A stretch of DNA of 64,000 nucleotides, taken from positions 62,001 through 126,000 of the forward strand of contig LEKJ01000116.1 of assembly GCA_029852775.1 (NCBI GenBank). Direction: 5' to 3'. Shown one piece after another: positions 45,062-54,519 of this stretch. Made by a program: the position numbers and the translations under genes. Source of the stretch: Pasteurellaceae bacterium LFhippo2. Lineage in GTDB: Bacteria > Pseudomonadota > Gammaproteobacteria > Enterobacterales > Pasteurellaceae. Under the pieces are notes generated by a model. It did not search any database, was not told the origin of the DNA, and worked only from the letters and a program-made list of their open reading frames with translations. Numbering within the stretch: the stretch's first letter is position 1; the number at the start of each line of letters is the position of its first letter.

Positions 45062-45886
45062 TTAAGAAAATAGAGCAAAAAGCTCACTCACTTTTGTGCG
45101 CGAATTGGCATTTTGACCAATACTGCGCTGCACTTTAAATTTTTTAATTTTTGCACCACGATATATCTCTCTTGTAAAAGGTGTATCGTGATTTGAGATA
45201 AGTACTGGAATCCCCTTTTGCTTAAATAAAGTTGCATATTCAGCAAGCTCTGCTTGCTGAGCAAGACTAAAACCACCACCAGCGTAATTAGTGAAATTAC
45301 TCTCTTGCGCTAACGGGGCATAAGGAGGATCACAATAAACCACATAATCATCCGGATTTTGTTCGACATATTGAAATGTCTGATGAAAATCAGCACAGAT
45401 AAAAGTTGCTCTTTGTGCTTTTTCCGCAAAGAATCTCAGCTCTTCCTCAGGAAAATAGGGCTTTTTATAATCACCAAAAGGCACATTAAATTCACGTTTT
45501 AGGTTATAACGACATAAACCGTTATAGCCAAAACGATTTAAATAGAGAAAAAGCACCGAACGTTCAAAAGGATCTGTTGAACGATTAAATTTTTCACGTT
45601 GCTGATAATAGAAAGGCTCGCTATTTGCTTTAGGATGTAAAAATAGCTTTTTTGTATGCTGAATATAGCCTTCAACATCTTGCTTAACGGTATTAAACAG
45701 ATTAATTAGATCAGGGTTAACATCAGCGAGCAAATAACGTTCAAAGGAAGAATTTAGAAATACCGAACCCGCACCAACAAAAGGCTCAACTAAGCAAGCC
45801 TTTTTTGGCAAATGGCGATTAATGTCATCGGTTAAGCGGAACTTGCCGCCCGCCCATTTTAAAAAGGCTCGCTGTTTGGTTTTCAT
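45062..45886 (-). CDS. dam: DNA adenine methylase Dam
   Basis: A 274-residue GATC N6-adenine methylase. It starts MKTKQRAFLKWAGGKFRL at ATG 45886, 4 bp after the aroB stop. SAM motif VEPFVGAGSVFLN and catalytic DPPY (in VVYCDPPYAP) are intact, as is YNGLCRYNLKREFNVPFG. Dam marks old strands for mismatch repair and times replication. aroK-aroB-dam order matches H. influenzae; damX is missing between aroB and dam. UvrD, encoded at 8 kb, acts in the same repair pathway. Confidence 0.96.
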   Translation of the reverse strand: MKTKQRAFLKWAGGKFRLTDDINRHLPKKACLVEPFVGAGSVFLNSSFERYLLADVNPDLINLFNTVKQDVEGYIQHTKKLFLHPKANSEPFYYQQREKFNRSTDPFERSVLFLYLNRFGYNGLCRYNLKREFNVPFGDYKKPYFPEEELRFFAEKAQRATFICADFHQTFQYVEQNPDDYVVYCDPPYAPLAQESNFTNYAGGGFSLAQQAELAEYATLFKQKGIPVLISNHDTPFTREIYRGAKIKKFKVQRSIGQNANSRTKVSELFALFS

Positions 45887-45890
45887 TAAA

Positions 45891-46979
45891 TTAGTGTTGA
45901 GTAAAACGGTTAATCGCTTCAAGCACTTGTTGTTCTGTTGCTTGAGCTGTGACGTAAGAAACGCCAAGAGATTTTAAAAGAATTAAGCGTAATTGACCGC
46001 CTAGAACTTTTTTATCACGCCACATATATGGCAAATATTCTTCTGGTTGCATACCATCTGGTGAAATGGTTGGTAAATTCGCTCGCGCAATAAGCTTCTC
46101 TAAACGTGCAACATCTTGCTCAGTTAAATCGCCAAGAATATGCGATAGTGCTGCCGCTTCCAACATTCCAACTGCTACTGCTTCTCCGTGTAACCAGTTA
46201 CCATAACCTAAATGAGCTTCGATAGCGTGACCAAAGGTATGACCTAGATTGAGTAACGCACGGTCGCCTTTTTCAGTTTCATCACGAGCGACAACATCCG
46301 CTTTAAGCTGACAACAACGTTGAATACAGTATTCTAAAGCCGATTGCTCAAGGCTTACGAGTTTATCAACATTGCTCTCTAACCACTCAAAAAAGGCTAA
46401 ATCAAAGATAGCACCGTATTTGATCACTTCTGCTAAACCTGCACTCACTTCACGTTTGGCAAGGGTATGCAAAGTATTGGTATCCACAATCACTGAAATC
46501 GGCTGATAAAATGCGCCGATCATATTTTTGCCCAGTTTATGATTTACCGCTGTTTTACCACCAACAGATGAATCAACTTGCGCAAGTAATGTCGTTGGAA
46601 TTTGGATAAAACGGATACCACGTTGATAAGAAGCTGCAGCATAACCAGCAACATCGCCAATTACTCCACCGCCAAGCGCGATTAAAGTACTATCTCTGTT
46701 ATGATTCTTTTCAAGTAATGCTGTAAAAATTAAATCCAAAGATTCTAGGGTTTTGTACTTTTCACCATCTGGAATTAATACGCTATCCACACTACAACCA
46801 AGTGTTTTAAGCGTATTCGTTACGGTTTCAAGATAGTGCGCTGCCACTGTTGGATTTGACACAATCATTACTTTATCACCCGCTTTTAAAGGCTGATAAC
46901 TGGTTGGTTCTGACAATAAACCAGCACCAATTGTAATAGGGTAACGACGCTCTTTTAATTCAACATTGACTTGCAACAT
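45891..46979 (-). CDS. aroB: 3-dehydroquinate synthase
   Basis: A 362-residue enzyme of the shikimate pathway, converting DAHP to 3-dehydroquinate with NAD and a divalent metal. Hallmarks are [39 protein letters not shown] and the metal site in [12 protein letters not shown] with [13 protein letters not shown]. It lies 16 bp after aroK and 4 bp before dam, consistent with one transcript. Confidence 0.96.
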   Translation of the reverse strand: MLQVNVELKERRYPITIGAGLLSEPTSYQPLKAGDKVMIVSNPTVAAHYLETVTNTLKTLGCSVDSVLIPDGEKYKTLESLDLIFTALLEKNHNRDSTLIALGGGVIGDVAGYAAASYQRGIRFIQIPTTLLAQVDSSVGGKTAVNHKLGKNMIGAFYQPISVIVDTNTLHTLAKREVSAGLAEVIKYGAIFDLAFFEWLESNVDKLVSLEQSALEYCIQRCCQLKADVVARDETEKGDRALLNLGHTFGHAIEAHLGYGNWLHGEAVAVGMLEAAALSHILGDLTEQDVARLEKLIARANLPTISPDGMQPEEYLPYMWRDKKVLGGQLRLILLKSLGVSYVTAQATEQQVLEAINRFTQH

Positions 46980-46995
46980 CTTGAAACTCCTTATT

Positions 46996-47517
46996 TTATT
47001 GTAGATTATCCATCATTTCGATGATTTGAGTCGCAACCACTTTCGCACTCTGCTCATCGGTTTGTAGAGTAATATCTGCAATTTCTTCATAAAGTGGATT
47101 ACGAACTTTTGATAACTCTACAAGGGTTTGATATGGGTCTTCAGTTTGTAACAATGGACGTTTTTTATCACGTTGTGTACGCTCAAACTGTTTATCCACG
47201 CTAGTTTCTAAGTAAACTACGATTCCACGAGCAGATAATACATTACGGTTTTCTTTAGACACTACTGAACCGCCACCTGTTGAAAGCACTAAACCTTGTG
47301 CTTGGGTTAGTTCATTAATAATTTTCTCTTCACGCTTGCGAAAACCGCTCTCGCCTTCAAGATCAAAAATCCAATCGATATCTGCGCCTGCGCGATCTTC
47401 AATTACTGAATCTGAATCTAAAAAATCCATATTCAACATTTGCGCTAACTGGCGACCAATTGTGCTTTTACCAGCGCCCATTGGACCTATTAAAAAGATA
47501 TTACGTTTTTCTGCCAT
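46996..47517 (-). CDS. aroK: Shikimate kinase I
   Basis: A 173-residue kinase with Walker [13 protein letters not shown], the shikimate-binding DSD (in FLDSDSVIE) and [10 protein letters not shown]. The loop STGGGSVV and lid RDKKRPLL are also present. It phosphorylates shikimate with ATP. It opens the aroK-aroB-dam unit and is separated from mrcA by a 232-bp spacer holding an inverted uptake-sequence pair. Confidence 0.96.
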   Translation of the reverse strand: MAEKRNIFLIGPMGAGKSTIGRQLAQMLNMDFLDSDSVIEDRAGADIDWIFDLEGESGFRKREEKIINELTQAQGLVLSTGGGSVVSKENRNVLSARGIVVYLETSVDKQFERTQRDKKRPLLQTEDPYQTLVELSKVRNPLYEEIADITLQTDEQSAKVVATQIIEMMDNLQ

Positions 47518-47575
47518 TATTCTGTTCTATATATTTAAAATTTAACAAATTGATTTATGGTAAAACTTTTGAAAA

Positions 47576-47618
47576 AACAGACCGCTTGCAACTCGATAAA
47601 GAAACAAGCGGTCTGTTG
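47576..47618. repeat. Inverted pair of DNA uptake sequences after mrcA
   Basis: ACAGACCGCTTG at 47578-47589 and CAAGCGGTCTGT at 47605-47616 form a 12-bp stem. The right arm is a full ACAAGCGGTC word. Placed between mrcA and aroK, it may act as the mrcA terminator as well as an uptake signal. Confidence 0.8.
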
Positions 47619-47749
47619 TTATTATTATTTTACTAAAAGTGATTAGAAATAACACACTTAACTATAATGACACCACAAATCGCCTAAAATAAAGATGAGC
47701 GGTATTATCTCAATAAACCGCCCTACTTTTCAACTGAATATCCTAGATT

Positions 47750-50392
47750 TTAGAATAATTCTGCGCCATCTACTTTGAGAACCCCTTTCGGCGGTAATCC
47801 CATTCGGTTATCAAGTGCTGGATTTACACCTTTAGCTGGAGTTTGAGAACTGTTAGCCCTTGGAACTTCACGCGCTTTCTCTACAACATAACGTTTAGTT
47901 GGCTCAGTACCTTTGATGAAATATTCCGTTAAGCTATTGCCCAAGAAACCACTTGTAGGATCAATTTTTGCTTCCACAATATTAGCAGGAAGTTTCTCTA
48001 CTCGTTCTTTCTTATCGGCAAGAGCAACTTTCATATACTTAATCCAAGCTGGTAACGCGGTTTGTGCACCCGCTTCGCCTTTACCTAAATCAAGTTTATT
48101 ATCGTCAAAGCCAACATAAACTGTTGTTACAATATTCGCACCAAAACCAGCATACCAAGTTACCTTAGCATTATTTGTTGTACCAGTCTTACCACCAATA
48201 TCTTTACGCTTAATTTCATTCGCGACTCGAGCACTTGTACCTTTCCAACTTTGTCCTTTTTCACCAGTAATCGCTGTATTCAACGCACTACGCATTAAGA
48301 ATGCAACTTCAGGCATAATTACTCGTGGAGCATAATGAGTTTCTTTCACTTGTTCTGTTGAATCAGCCATTAAACTTGGTGCATCTGAACGATTACGAGT
48401 ACCTAAATCTAATTCTGGAATTAAATCACTCTCTTCATCTGTAGGTGCAGGTGCTTCGCTAACAACTTCCACAGATCCCAATTCAGAAGTATCCTCTTGA
48501 AGTTTTACAAAATCGAAATACTCTGGCTCAGGGTGAATCACTGGACGATCACAATCCATACAAGCAATCGCAGGGTTTGCTTTAAATAGCTCATTACCTT
48601 GGCTATCTAAAATACGATCAATGATATAAGGCTCAATTAAATACCCACCATTATCAAACACCGCATAAGCACGAGCCATTTCTAATGGTGTAAATGACGC
48701 AGCGCCTAAAGCCAAAGCTTCTGTTGCTTGATATTGTTCACGTTTAAAGCCAAAACGTTGTAGATAGTCCGCCACATAATCAATACCCGCTAATTGTGCA
48801 GTTCTGATCATCACCATATTTTTCGATAAACCTAAGCCTACACGTAAACGCAATGGATTTGGTGAATAAGTATTTGGTGAGTTTTTAGGACTCCAAGGCT
48901 TCTGGCCACGTTTAGTAATTGTAATCGGTTGGTCACTAATCGTTGTTGATAAGCTTAAACCTTTATTTAGCGCTGCTGCATAAATAAATGGTTTAATTGA
49001 TGAACCAACTTGAACCATTGATTGCGTCGCACGGTTAAATTTACTTTGTTCAAAGCTAAAACCACCAACGACAGCTTCAATTGCCCCATTATCGCTATCT
49101 AATGAAACCAATGCTGAGTTCACTTGTGGGATCTGGCCAAGTTCCAAATTACCACTTTTTGTTGTTCTAACCCAGATTTGTTGACCAACATCAATCACAT
49201 CTTTGACAGCATTTGGTACAGCACCAATTGCCACGTTGTTTCTTGATTTACGTGCCCATTTCATATTTGCTAAACGTAGAGTCGCTTGTTCACCATTTGA
49301 TAACAAAATGGTAGCGCTCTCTTTCGCAATTTTAAGTACCGCAGCAGGCGTAAATGGCTCTGAATTTGGTAACTTACTTAAATGGTCGATAATTTTCTCT
49401 TCGTCCCAAGCTTTATCTTTTGCTTTCCATAAAACATCAGCACCACGCCAACCGTGACGACGGTCATAACTGATTAAATTCTCACGTAATGCTTCTTGTG
49501 CAGCTTGTTGGTCGGCTGAAAGAACGGTTGCATACACTTGGAAACCCTTGGTATAAGCCGCATCTTCGCCATAACGTTTCACCATCTCTTGACGGATCAT
49601 TTCATTGACGTAATCTGCACGGAATTCCAGAGAAGTCCCATAGAATTTTGCCACTACAGCTTCCGAGCGAGCTTGTTCATACTGCTCTTTAGTGATTTTA
49701 CCCACTTCAAGCATACGACCTAAAACAACATTACGACGCGCTTCTGCACGTTTTACAGAATAGAGCGGATTCATTGTTGAAGGAGCCTTTGGCAGGCCTG
49801 CAATAATCGCAATTTCAGATAAAGTTAATTCATCTAAACGCTTACCAAAATAGGTCTTTGCAGCAGCTGCTACACCATAAGAACGGTAACCTAAATAAAT
49901 TTTATTTAGGTAAAGTTCTAAAATTTCGTTCTTACTTAAGTGCTGTTCAATCTCAACGGCTAAAATCGCCTCTTTTAGCTTACGCTCCATTTTACGTTCT
50001 GGAGATAAGAAAAAGTTACGCGCTAACTGTTGCGTGATAGTACTTGCACCTTGAGTATCCCCTTGGGCTGAGCGCAATACCGCTCGCATAATTCCCTTCG
50101 GGTCAATCCCTTTATGTTCATAAAAACGTGTATCTTCAGTTGCAATGATCGCATCTACTAATGTTTGCGGAATATCCGCTAGTTTTACAGGGATACGACG
50201 TTGCTCTCCAACCTCACCGATTAACTTACCATCCGCAGTAAAAATCTGCATAGGCTGTTGTAATTCAACCTCTTTTAAGGTTGCTACATCAGGTAGATCT
50301 TGTTTGAGATGATTATATAAAAGGACGCCTCCAATGGCTGCCACAATTATTAGTGTAAGTAAAGCACTAAATATAATTTTTACGATCTTCAT
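47750..50392 (-). CDS. mrcA: Penicillin-binding protein 1A
   Basis: An 880-residue bifunctional class A PBP. It has one N-terminal membrane helix (about 7-28) and a glycosyltransferase domain with IIATEDTRFYEHKGID and GASTITQQLARNFFLS. An OB-like insert follows, then the transpeptidase domain with GSSIKPF (SxxK), SKN and KTGTT. It builds and crosslinks peptidoglycan in the periplasm. A competence-type CRP-S site overlaps its start codon, and it diverges from comA as in H. influenzae. Confidence 0.96.
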   Translation of the reverse strand: MKIVKIIFSALLTLIIVAAIGGVLLYNHLKQDLPDVATLKEVELQQPMQIFTADGKLIGEVGEQRRIPVKLADIPQTLVDAIIATEDTRFYEHKGIDPKGIMRAVLRSAQGDTQGASTITQQLARNFFLSPERKMERKLKEAILAVEIEQHLSKNEILELYLNKIYLGYRSYGVAAAAKTYFGKRLDELTLSEIAIIAGLPKAPSTMNPLYSVKRAEARRNVVLGRMLEVGKITKEQYEQARSEAVVAKFYGTSLEFRADYVNEMIRQEMVKRYGEDAAYTKGFQVYATVLSADQQAAQEALRENLISYDRRHGWRGADVLWKAKDKAWDEEKIIDHLSKLPNSEPFTPAAVLKIAKESATILLSNGEQATLRLANMKWARKSRNNVAIGAVPNAVKDVIDVGQQIWVRTTKSGNLELGQIPQVNSALVSLDSDNGAIEAVVGGFSFEQSKFNRATQSMVQVGSSIKPFIYAAALNKGLSLSTTISDQPITITKRGQKPWSPKNSPNTYSPNPLRLRVGLGLSKNMVMIRTAQLAGIDYVADYLQRFGFKREQYQATEALALGAASFTPLEMARAYAVFDNGGYLIEPYIIDRILDSQGNELFKANPAIACMDCDRPVIHPEPEYFDFVKLQEDTSELGSVEVVSEAPAPTDEESDLIPELDLGTRNRSDAPSLMADSTEQVKETHYAPRVIMPEVAFLMRSALNTAITGEKGQSWKGTSARVANEIKRKDIGGKTGTTNNAKVTWYAGFGANIVTTVYVGFDDNKLDLGKGEAGAQTALPAWIKYMKVALADKKERVEKLPANIVEAKIDPTSGFLGNSLTEYFIKGTEPTKRYVVEKAREVPRANSSQTPAKGVNPALDNRMGLPPKGVLKVDGAELF

Positions 50393-50399
50393 CGAAAAA
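50377..50399 (+). promoter_or_regulatory. CRP-S (Sxy-dependent) competence site before comA
   Basis: A near-palindrome of T-run, TACGA, 6 bp (TCTTCA), TCGAA and A-run. It fits the competence regulatory element TGCGA-N6-TCGCA with its flanking T and A tracts at most positions. It overlaps the mrcA start codon. TAAATG at 50411-50416 could be the -10 for comA. Confidence 0.7.
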
Positions 50400-50538
50400 T
50401 TCTCTTTTGCTAAATGACGGAATCAAAATTTAGAGGCAAGATAGCCCTAAACACGAAAATAGAATCTGATGATTATAAGCTAAAAACAGATAAAAAACTG
50501 TTTTTATCTCATCTCAAACTTATTTAAAAGGAAAACTT

Positions 50539-51213
50539 ATGAAAAGTTTTGTAGAGAACTTTATAGAAAAGCCAAAAAACACTCAAACTGGACAAATTGG
50601 TATCAGTGAGAATAAACAGCTCCGCTACATAGCATTTCCAATTCATAACGATTATTTACCTAAAATGAAATGGCAAAATGTAAGTGAGCCATTAGTAAAA
50701 GATCAATATTCTCAAATAGTTATTAGCACTAATTACCAGTATATTTGGCGCAAAATCGTATTTGTACCGCTTAATTACAATCAGCAAATGTGTTATCGAC
50801 AAGTGATTATGACCATCGAACAAAATATACCACTCTCCCTAAATGAGCTCTTTTTTGATTTCCATATTACTGCTGTTGAAACCCTACAACGCATTTCAAT
50901 CTTTGCATTACGTAAACAGTATGTAGAGCCATACTTGAGCTATTATCCGAATTCTATTATTGATTGTGAACTTCACTGCTTTGCTCGCGGAATAAATTAT
51001 CTTAACCAACAGAATAGTATTGAATGCCCTTCGGCTTTTTACAAATTCAAAGATATCTATTTTCAATTTAAATATGATGAATTACTCATTCAACAACAAA
51101 AACCACCATCGGATATTTTATCCGTTCAGAGATTTAATTTAGATTCTCAAATTCCCGATCCTGAACTTTATATTTGTGCATTAGGAGCAAGCTTATGGAA
51201 TGGCAAGGTGTAG
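50539..51213 (+). CDS. comA: ComA, PilM-like competence protein
   Basis: A 224-residue, cytoplasmic, poorly conserved PilM/HofM-like protein. It is recognised mainly by place: first of five genes ending in a secretin, next to mrcA, as in H. influenzae comA-E. Its start FVENFIEKPKNTQTGQIGI and PSYYPNSIIDCE-like ATPase-fold strands suit a degenerate actin-like protein. AAAAGGAAAA precedes the ATG. It should help assemble the type IV pilus machine for DNA uptake under Sxy and CRP control. Confidence 0.85.
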   Translation: MKSFVENFIEKPKNTQTGQIGISENKQLRYIAFPIHNDYLPKMKWQNVSEPLVKDQYSQIVISTNYQYIWRKIVFVPLNYNQQMCYRQVIMTIEQNIPLSLNELFFDFHITAVETLQRISIFALRKQYVEPYLSYYPNSIIDCELHCFARGINYLNQQNSIECPSAFYKFKDIYFQFKYDELLIQQQKPPSDILSVQRFNLDSQIPDPELYICALGASLWNGKV

Positions 51214-51749
51214 ATATATCTGGTAATAGAATTGCCCGTTGGATTAATGGTTCAATTAGAGCATTACTCTGGCTTTCTCTAAGTCTCTTTGCAAGCGGTC
51301 TATTTTGCTATTTTATTTACAAAAGTGTGTCGCAACTCATTATAAAAAATCAACAAGACAGACAAATAATTAATCAGCAACACCAAGAACTAAATAGGCT
51401 AGAGCAACAAATCAATAAGCTCAAAAATCAGTTACAAGGAAATACCCAAATTACCTATTTTTCCAAAAAACGAATACTAGGAATTATTCATTACCTACAA
51501 CAACTTCCTATTCAAGGTGGCTTGAATGTGGCTCAACTCTATTTTGATGAAGAAACAAATCAAGAGAAATTGAAATTAATTGGAATATTAAATACATCAT
51601 CTGAATTTGAACAATTAGAACAACAATTAAAACAATATAACTACCGTTATCAATTAATTCACTTTCAAACAAATGAACAACATCAAATCAATTTTAGTTT
51701 GGTAATTGATTTACGCTCAATTTCATTAGGAGTACAAGATAATGAATAA
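51195..51749 (+). CDS. comB: ComB, PilN-like competence protein
   Basis: A 184-residue inner-membrane protein, started at ATG 51195 after AGGAGC, overlapping comA by 19 bp. One membrane helix (about residues 22-46) is followed by a coiled coil rich in Gln and Asn, then a small folded domain. This is the PilN/HofN layout. An uptake-like word GCAAGCGGTC lies at 51291-51300. It links ComA to ComC in the pilus alignment complex, by analogy with PilMNOP. Confidence 0.84.
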   Translation: MEWQGVDISGNRIARWINGSIRALLWLSLSLFASGLFCYFIYKSVSQLIIKNQQDRQIINQQHQELNRLEQQINKLKNQLQGNTQITYFSKKRILGIIHYLQQLPIQGGLNVAQLYFDEETNQEKLKLIGILNTSSEFEQLEQQLKQYNYRYQLIHFQTNEQHQINFSLVIDLRSISLGVQDNE

Positions 51750-52287
51750 AAATAATTTTATATATAGATGGATTGAACAAGCCTATTTACGTCCAAATGG
51801 GAAAGTCTATCAATGCTTGGTATTACTTGATCAATACCGTAAGACAATTCACTTAAGCTTATTTTTGATAATTGCTTGCTACCCAATAATTTTACTTTCT
51901 CAACAACTAATTCAACAGCAGCAAAATCAGCAACAGCTCGAAAGTTTTAACCAACAAATTGAGCAAAATAAGCGAAGTTTAGCAAGTTTACAGCAATATC
52001 ACACTCAGCTATTTTCTTCTCAAAATACAGATAGCTCAATGGTAAAAACGAATCAACAGATCAAGCAAATTGCCGAACGTTATAACGGCAAAATTGAGCA
52101 GATTCATTGGAATACCGATAGCGAAAACTCATTGAATTTAATTGTAAATCAGCAAAGCTCTGCAATTTTCAACATTATTCGTCAATTAAATCGGTTAGAG
52201 CATATAGCTTTTCGAGAACTCACTTTGCTAAAACTCGATCGTTCCAAATTGATTCAGCTGAATGCCCAACTGGTTACCACAAAATAG
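51742..52287 (+). CDS. comC: ComC, PilO-like competence protein
   Basis: A 181-residue protein with a single membrane helix (about 36-55, SLFLIIACYPIILLSQQLI). A Gln-rich coiled coil and a small C-terminal domain follow. Layout and order match PilO/HofO. It overlaps comB by 8 bp and has TAGGAG upstream. It is thought to pair with ComB in the periplasmic ring. Confidence 0.84.
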   Translation: MNKNNFIYRWIEQAYLRPNGKVYQCLVLLDQYRKTIHLSLFLIIACYPIILLSQQLIQQQQNQQQLESFNQQIEQNKRSLASLQQYHTQLFSSQNTDSSMVKTNQQIKQIAERYNGKIEQIHWNTDSENSLNLIVNQQSSAIFNIIRQLNRLEHIAFRELTLLKLDRSKLIQLNAQLVTTK

Positions 52288-52298
52288 GAGCTCATATT

Positions 52299-52709
52299 AT
52301 GAAACGATTTATTCGTCTATTCTCAGTAATTTTATTCAGTAACACTGTTTTGGCAGATCCATTTTATCCTAAAGAAGAAAGTGAAGCATTCCCCGATTCA
52401 GCACAATCATCTTCAAATTTCGTTGAAAAACGCCCTATTTGTGCCGAACTCACCTATTCACAAGCGGTTACTTTACCCGTTGATTTTGCAAAAATACGAC
52501 TTATTGGCTTAGTCAAAATAGATGACCAATTTAATGCTCTGTTTGTTGATGAACAGAAACAGCTGATTAGCTTAAAAGAGAATGACTTTTTGCCCAAAAG
52601 CAATGTGCTTATCACTCAAATTAATCTAAAAAGCGTGCACTATTGGCAATATCCACAAGGTGATATTAATGAATGTGAAACGCCACAAGCGTTAAGTATT
52701 AAATTATAA
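52299..52709 (+). CDS. comD: ComD, PilP-like competence protein
   Basis: A 136-residue exported protein with signal peptide ending TVLA-DP and a short PilP-like strand domain. The domain contains KIRLIGLVKIDDQF and DEQKQLISLKENDF. PilP connects the inner-membrane complex to the secretin. The sequence lacks an obvious lipobox. An uptake word lies at 52460-52468. It follows comC by 11 bp and precedes comE by 14 bp. Confidence 0.84.
   Translation: MKRFIRLFSVILFSNTVLADPFYPKEESEAFPDSAQSSSNFVEKRPICAELTYSQAVTLPVDFAKIRLIGLVKIDDQFNALFVDEQKQLISLKENDFLPKSNVLITQINLKSVHYWQYPQGDINECETPQALSIKL
52460..52468 (+). repeat. DNA uptake word in comD
   Basis: ACAAGCGGT with a following TTTTGCAAAAA tail, inside comD. 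Confidence 0.78.
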
Positions 52710-52723
52710 AAAAGGAACAAATT

Positions 52724-54013
52724 ATGTTGCGCTTTAGCCTTATTTTTCTAACAATTTTAAGTCTTTCCCTTAATGCTCAAACAATTTCTATTGCTCTAAA
52801 AAATGCACCAACGGAAGAAGTGATAACCTATCTTGCCGAAGAAACCGGTAAAAATATTGTGCTGTTTGATAACATCAAAGAAACCAAATCACTTCGGATT
52901 GAAAATAGCAATTTTGATGACATTATCAATAGCATCAGTAAATTGAATCAGCTTTCTGTGAAAAAAGAAGGCAATATTTATCATCTCAGTGAAAAATCAT
53001 CTAAAGAGCAATCTACTGATACGGTAAAAACGGCTAGATCTGTAATATCTGAAAGTGTTACACCGGCACAACCAAAACCGCCAAAACTTATTACTAAAAA
53101 TTTTAAGCTACACTATGCCAAAGCATCAGAAGTAGTTGAAGCGCTAACTAAAGGGCAAGGCAATATGTTGTCGGAAAATGGTTATATCCATTTTGATGAG
53201 CGTAGTAATAGCCTAATCATCAAAGATAGTGCTAACTCACTTAAATCTTTTGCTAATTTAATCAAAGAGTTAGACAAACCAACGGAACAAATTGCGATAG
53301 AAGCTAGGATAGTAACCATTAGCAGCGAAAATCTGCAAGAACTGGGGGTACGTTGGGGAATGTTTACCCCACGTGAGAGCTATCATAAAGTAGGCGGAAA
53401 TTTAGAAGGCAAAGGCTTATCCACTAATAATTTAAATGTGAATTTTCCAGTGGCTGCATCTGCATCGGTAGCCTTACAAGTTGCTACAATTAACAGCCGT
53501 GTACTTGATTTAGAACTGACCGCCCTAGAGCGAGAAAATAGCGTAGAGATTATTGCAAGCCCTCGCTTACTTACCACAAACAAGAAAAGTGCCAGTATCA
53601 AACAGGGTACGGAAATCCCTTATGCCCTCTATAGCCGTAACGATTCCCTTTCTAGTATTGAATTTCGTGAAGCGGTACTGGGTTTAGATGTTACCCCGCA
53701 TATTTCAGCCAATAATCAAATTTTACTGGATTTGGTGATTAGTCAAAATTCGCCGAATAATCATAGTACTGGCAATGGATTAACCACAATTGATAAGCAA
53801 GAAATTAATACCCAAGTTTTTGCTCAAGATGGGCAGACAATTGTTTTAGGCGGGATATTCCAACATTTAATCACCAAAGCAGAAGATAAAGTACCAGTTC
53901 TAGGCAGTATCCCTGTAATCAAACGCTTGTTTAGTTACAGCAGAGATAAAATCGCCAAACGAGAATTAGTGATTTTTGTTACACCGAGAATTGTGAAAAC
54001 ATCGAAAAAATAG
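52724..54013 (+). CDS. comE: ComE, PilQ-type secretin for DNA uptake
   Basis: A 429-residue secretin. The signal peptide ends LNA-QT. An STN-like N0 domain and an N1 domain follow, with FKLHYAKASEVVEAL. The secretin core has VEIIASPRLLTTNKKSASI, the GTEIPY loop, and the closing block GQTIVLGGIFQH then VPVLGSIPVIKRLF. It forms the outer-membrane pore for the pseudopilus and DNA. It is the last com gene. The comF gene found after comE in H. influenzae is absent here and nusB follows. Confidence 0.93.
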   Translation: MLRFSLIFLTILSLSLNAQTISIALKNAPTEEVITYLAEETGKNIVLFDNIKETKSLRIENSNFDDIINSISKLNQLSVKKEGNIYHLSEKSSKEQSTDTVKTARSVISESVTPAQPKPPKLITKNFKLHYAKASEVVEALTKGQGNMLSENGYIHFDERSNSLIIKDSANSLKSFANLIKELDKPTEQIAIEARIVTISSENLQELGVRWGMFTPRESYHKVGGNLEGKGLSTNNLNVNFPVAASASVALQVATINSRVLDLELTALERENSVEIIASPRLLTTNKKSASIKQGTEIPYALYSRNDSLSSIEFREAVLGLDVTPHISANNQILLDLVISQNSPNNHSTGNGLTTIDKQEINTQVFAQDGQTIVLGGIFQHLITKAEDKVPVLGSIPVIKRLFSYSRDKIAKRELVIFVTPRIVKTSKK

Positions 54014-54088
54014 TCCCATAGATATGACTAATATGCTACAATCACCGACTATTTTTTTATTCCCAAACACCCTAATTATTGAGGTTTT

Positions 54089-54502
54089 ATGAAAGTTTCT
54101 CCCCGTCGCCGTGCTAGAGAATGTGCGGTTCAAGCACTCTACTCTTGGTATATTTCACAAAATAGCGTAGAACAAGTTGAGCTATCTTTTGTAACAGATC
54201 AGGATATGAATGGCGTTGATATGCCTTATTTCCGTAAATTATTCCGTGGCACCGTTGAAAATATCGAAGCTGTAGATAATGCTGTACGCCCATTCTTAGA
54301 TCGTGCTGAAGACGAGATCGATCCTATCGAACGCACAATTTTACGCTTATCAGCTTACGAATTACTGTTTGAACTTGATGTACCTTACAAAGTTGTGATC
54401 AACGAAGGTATCGAAGTGGCTAAAGTATTCGGTTCAGATGACAGCCACAAATATATCAACGGTATCTTAGATAAATTAGCACCAGCATTAAACCGCAAAT
54501 AA
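54089..54502 (+). CDS. nusB: Transcription antitermination factor NusB
   Basis: A 137-residue all-helical protein starting [36 protein letters not shown] and [30 protein letters not shown]-type sequence (split) follow. NusB with S10 binds boxA in rRNA leaders to prevent early termination. GAGG precedes the ATG. It starts nusB-thiL-pgpA, the conserved order in gammaproteobacteria, though ribH-ribD are not upstream here. Confidence 0.96.
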   Translation: MKVSPRRRARECAVQALYSWYISQNSVEQVELSFVTDQDMNGVDMPYFRKLFRGTVENIEAVDNAVRPFLDRAEDEIDPIERTILRLSAYELLFELDVPYKVVINEGIEVAKVFGSDDSHKYINGILDKLAPALNRK

Positions 54503-54519
54503 TCAATTGAGATAAAAAA

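Noticed and set aside
45887-45967. 27-residue extension of dam into aroB
   Set aside because: Dam starts MKTKQRAFLKWAGGKF; the extension overlaps conserved aroB sequence.
50400-50425. Second possible CRP-S site TTTTGCTAAATGACGGAA
   Set aside because: Only the left half resembles the element; the site at 50377-50399 is far better.
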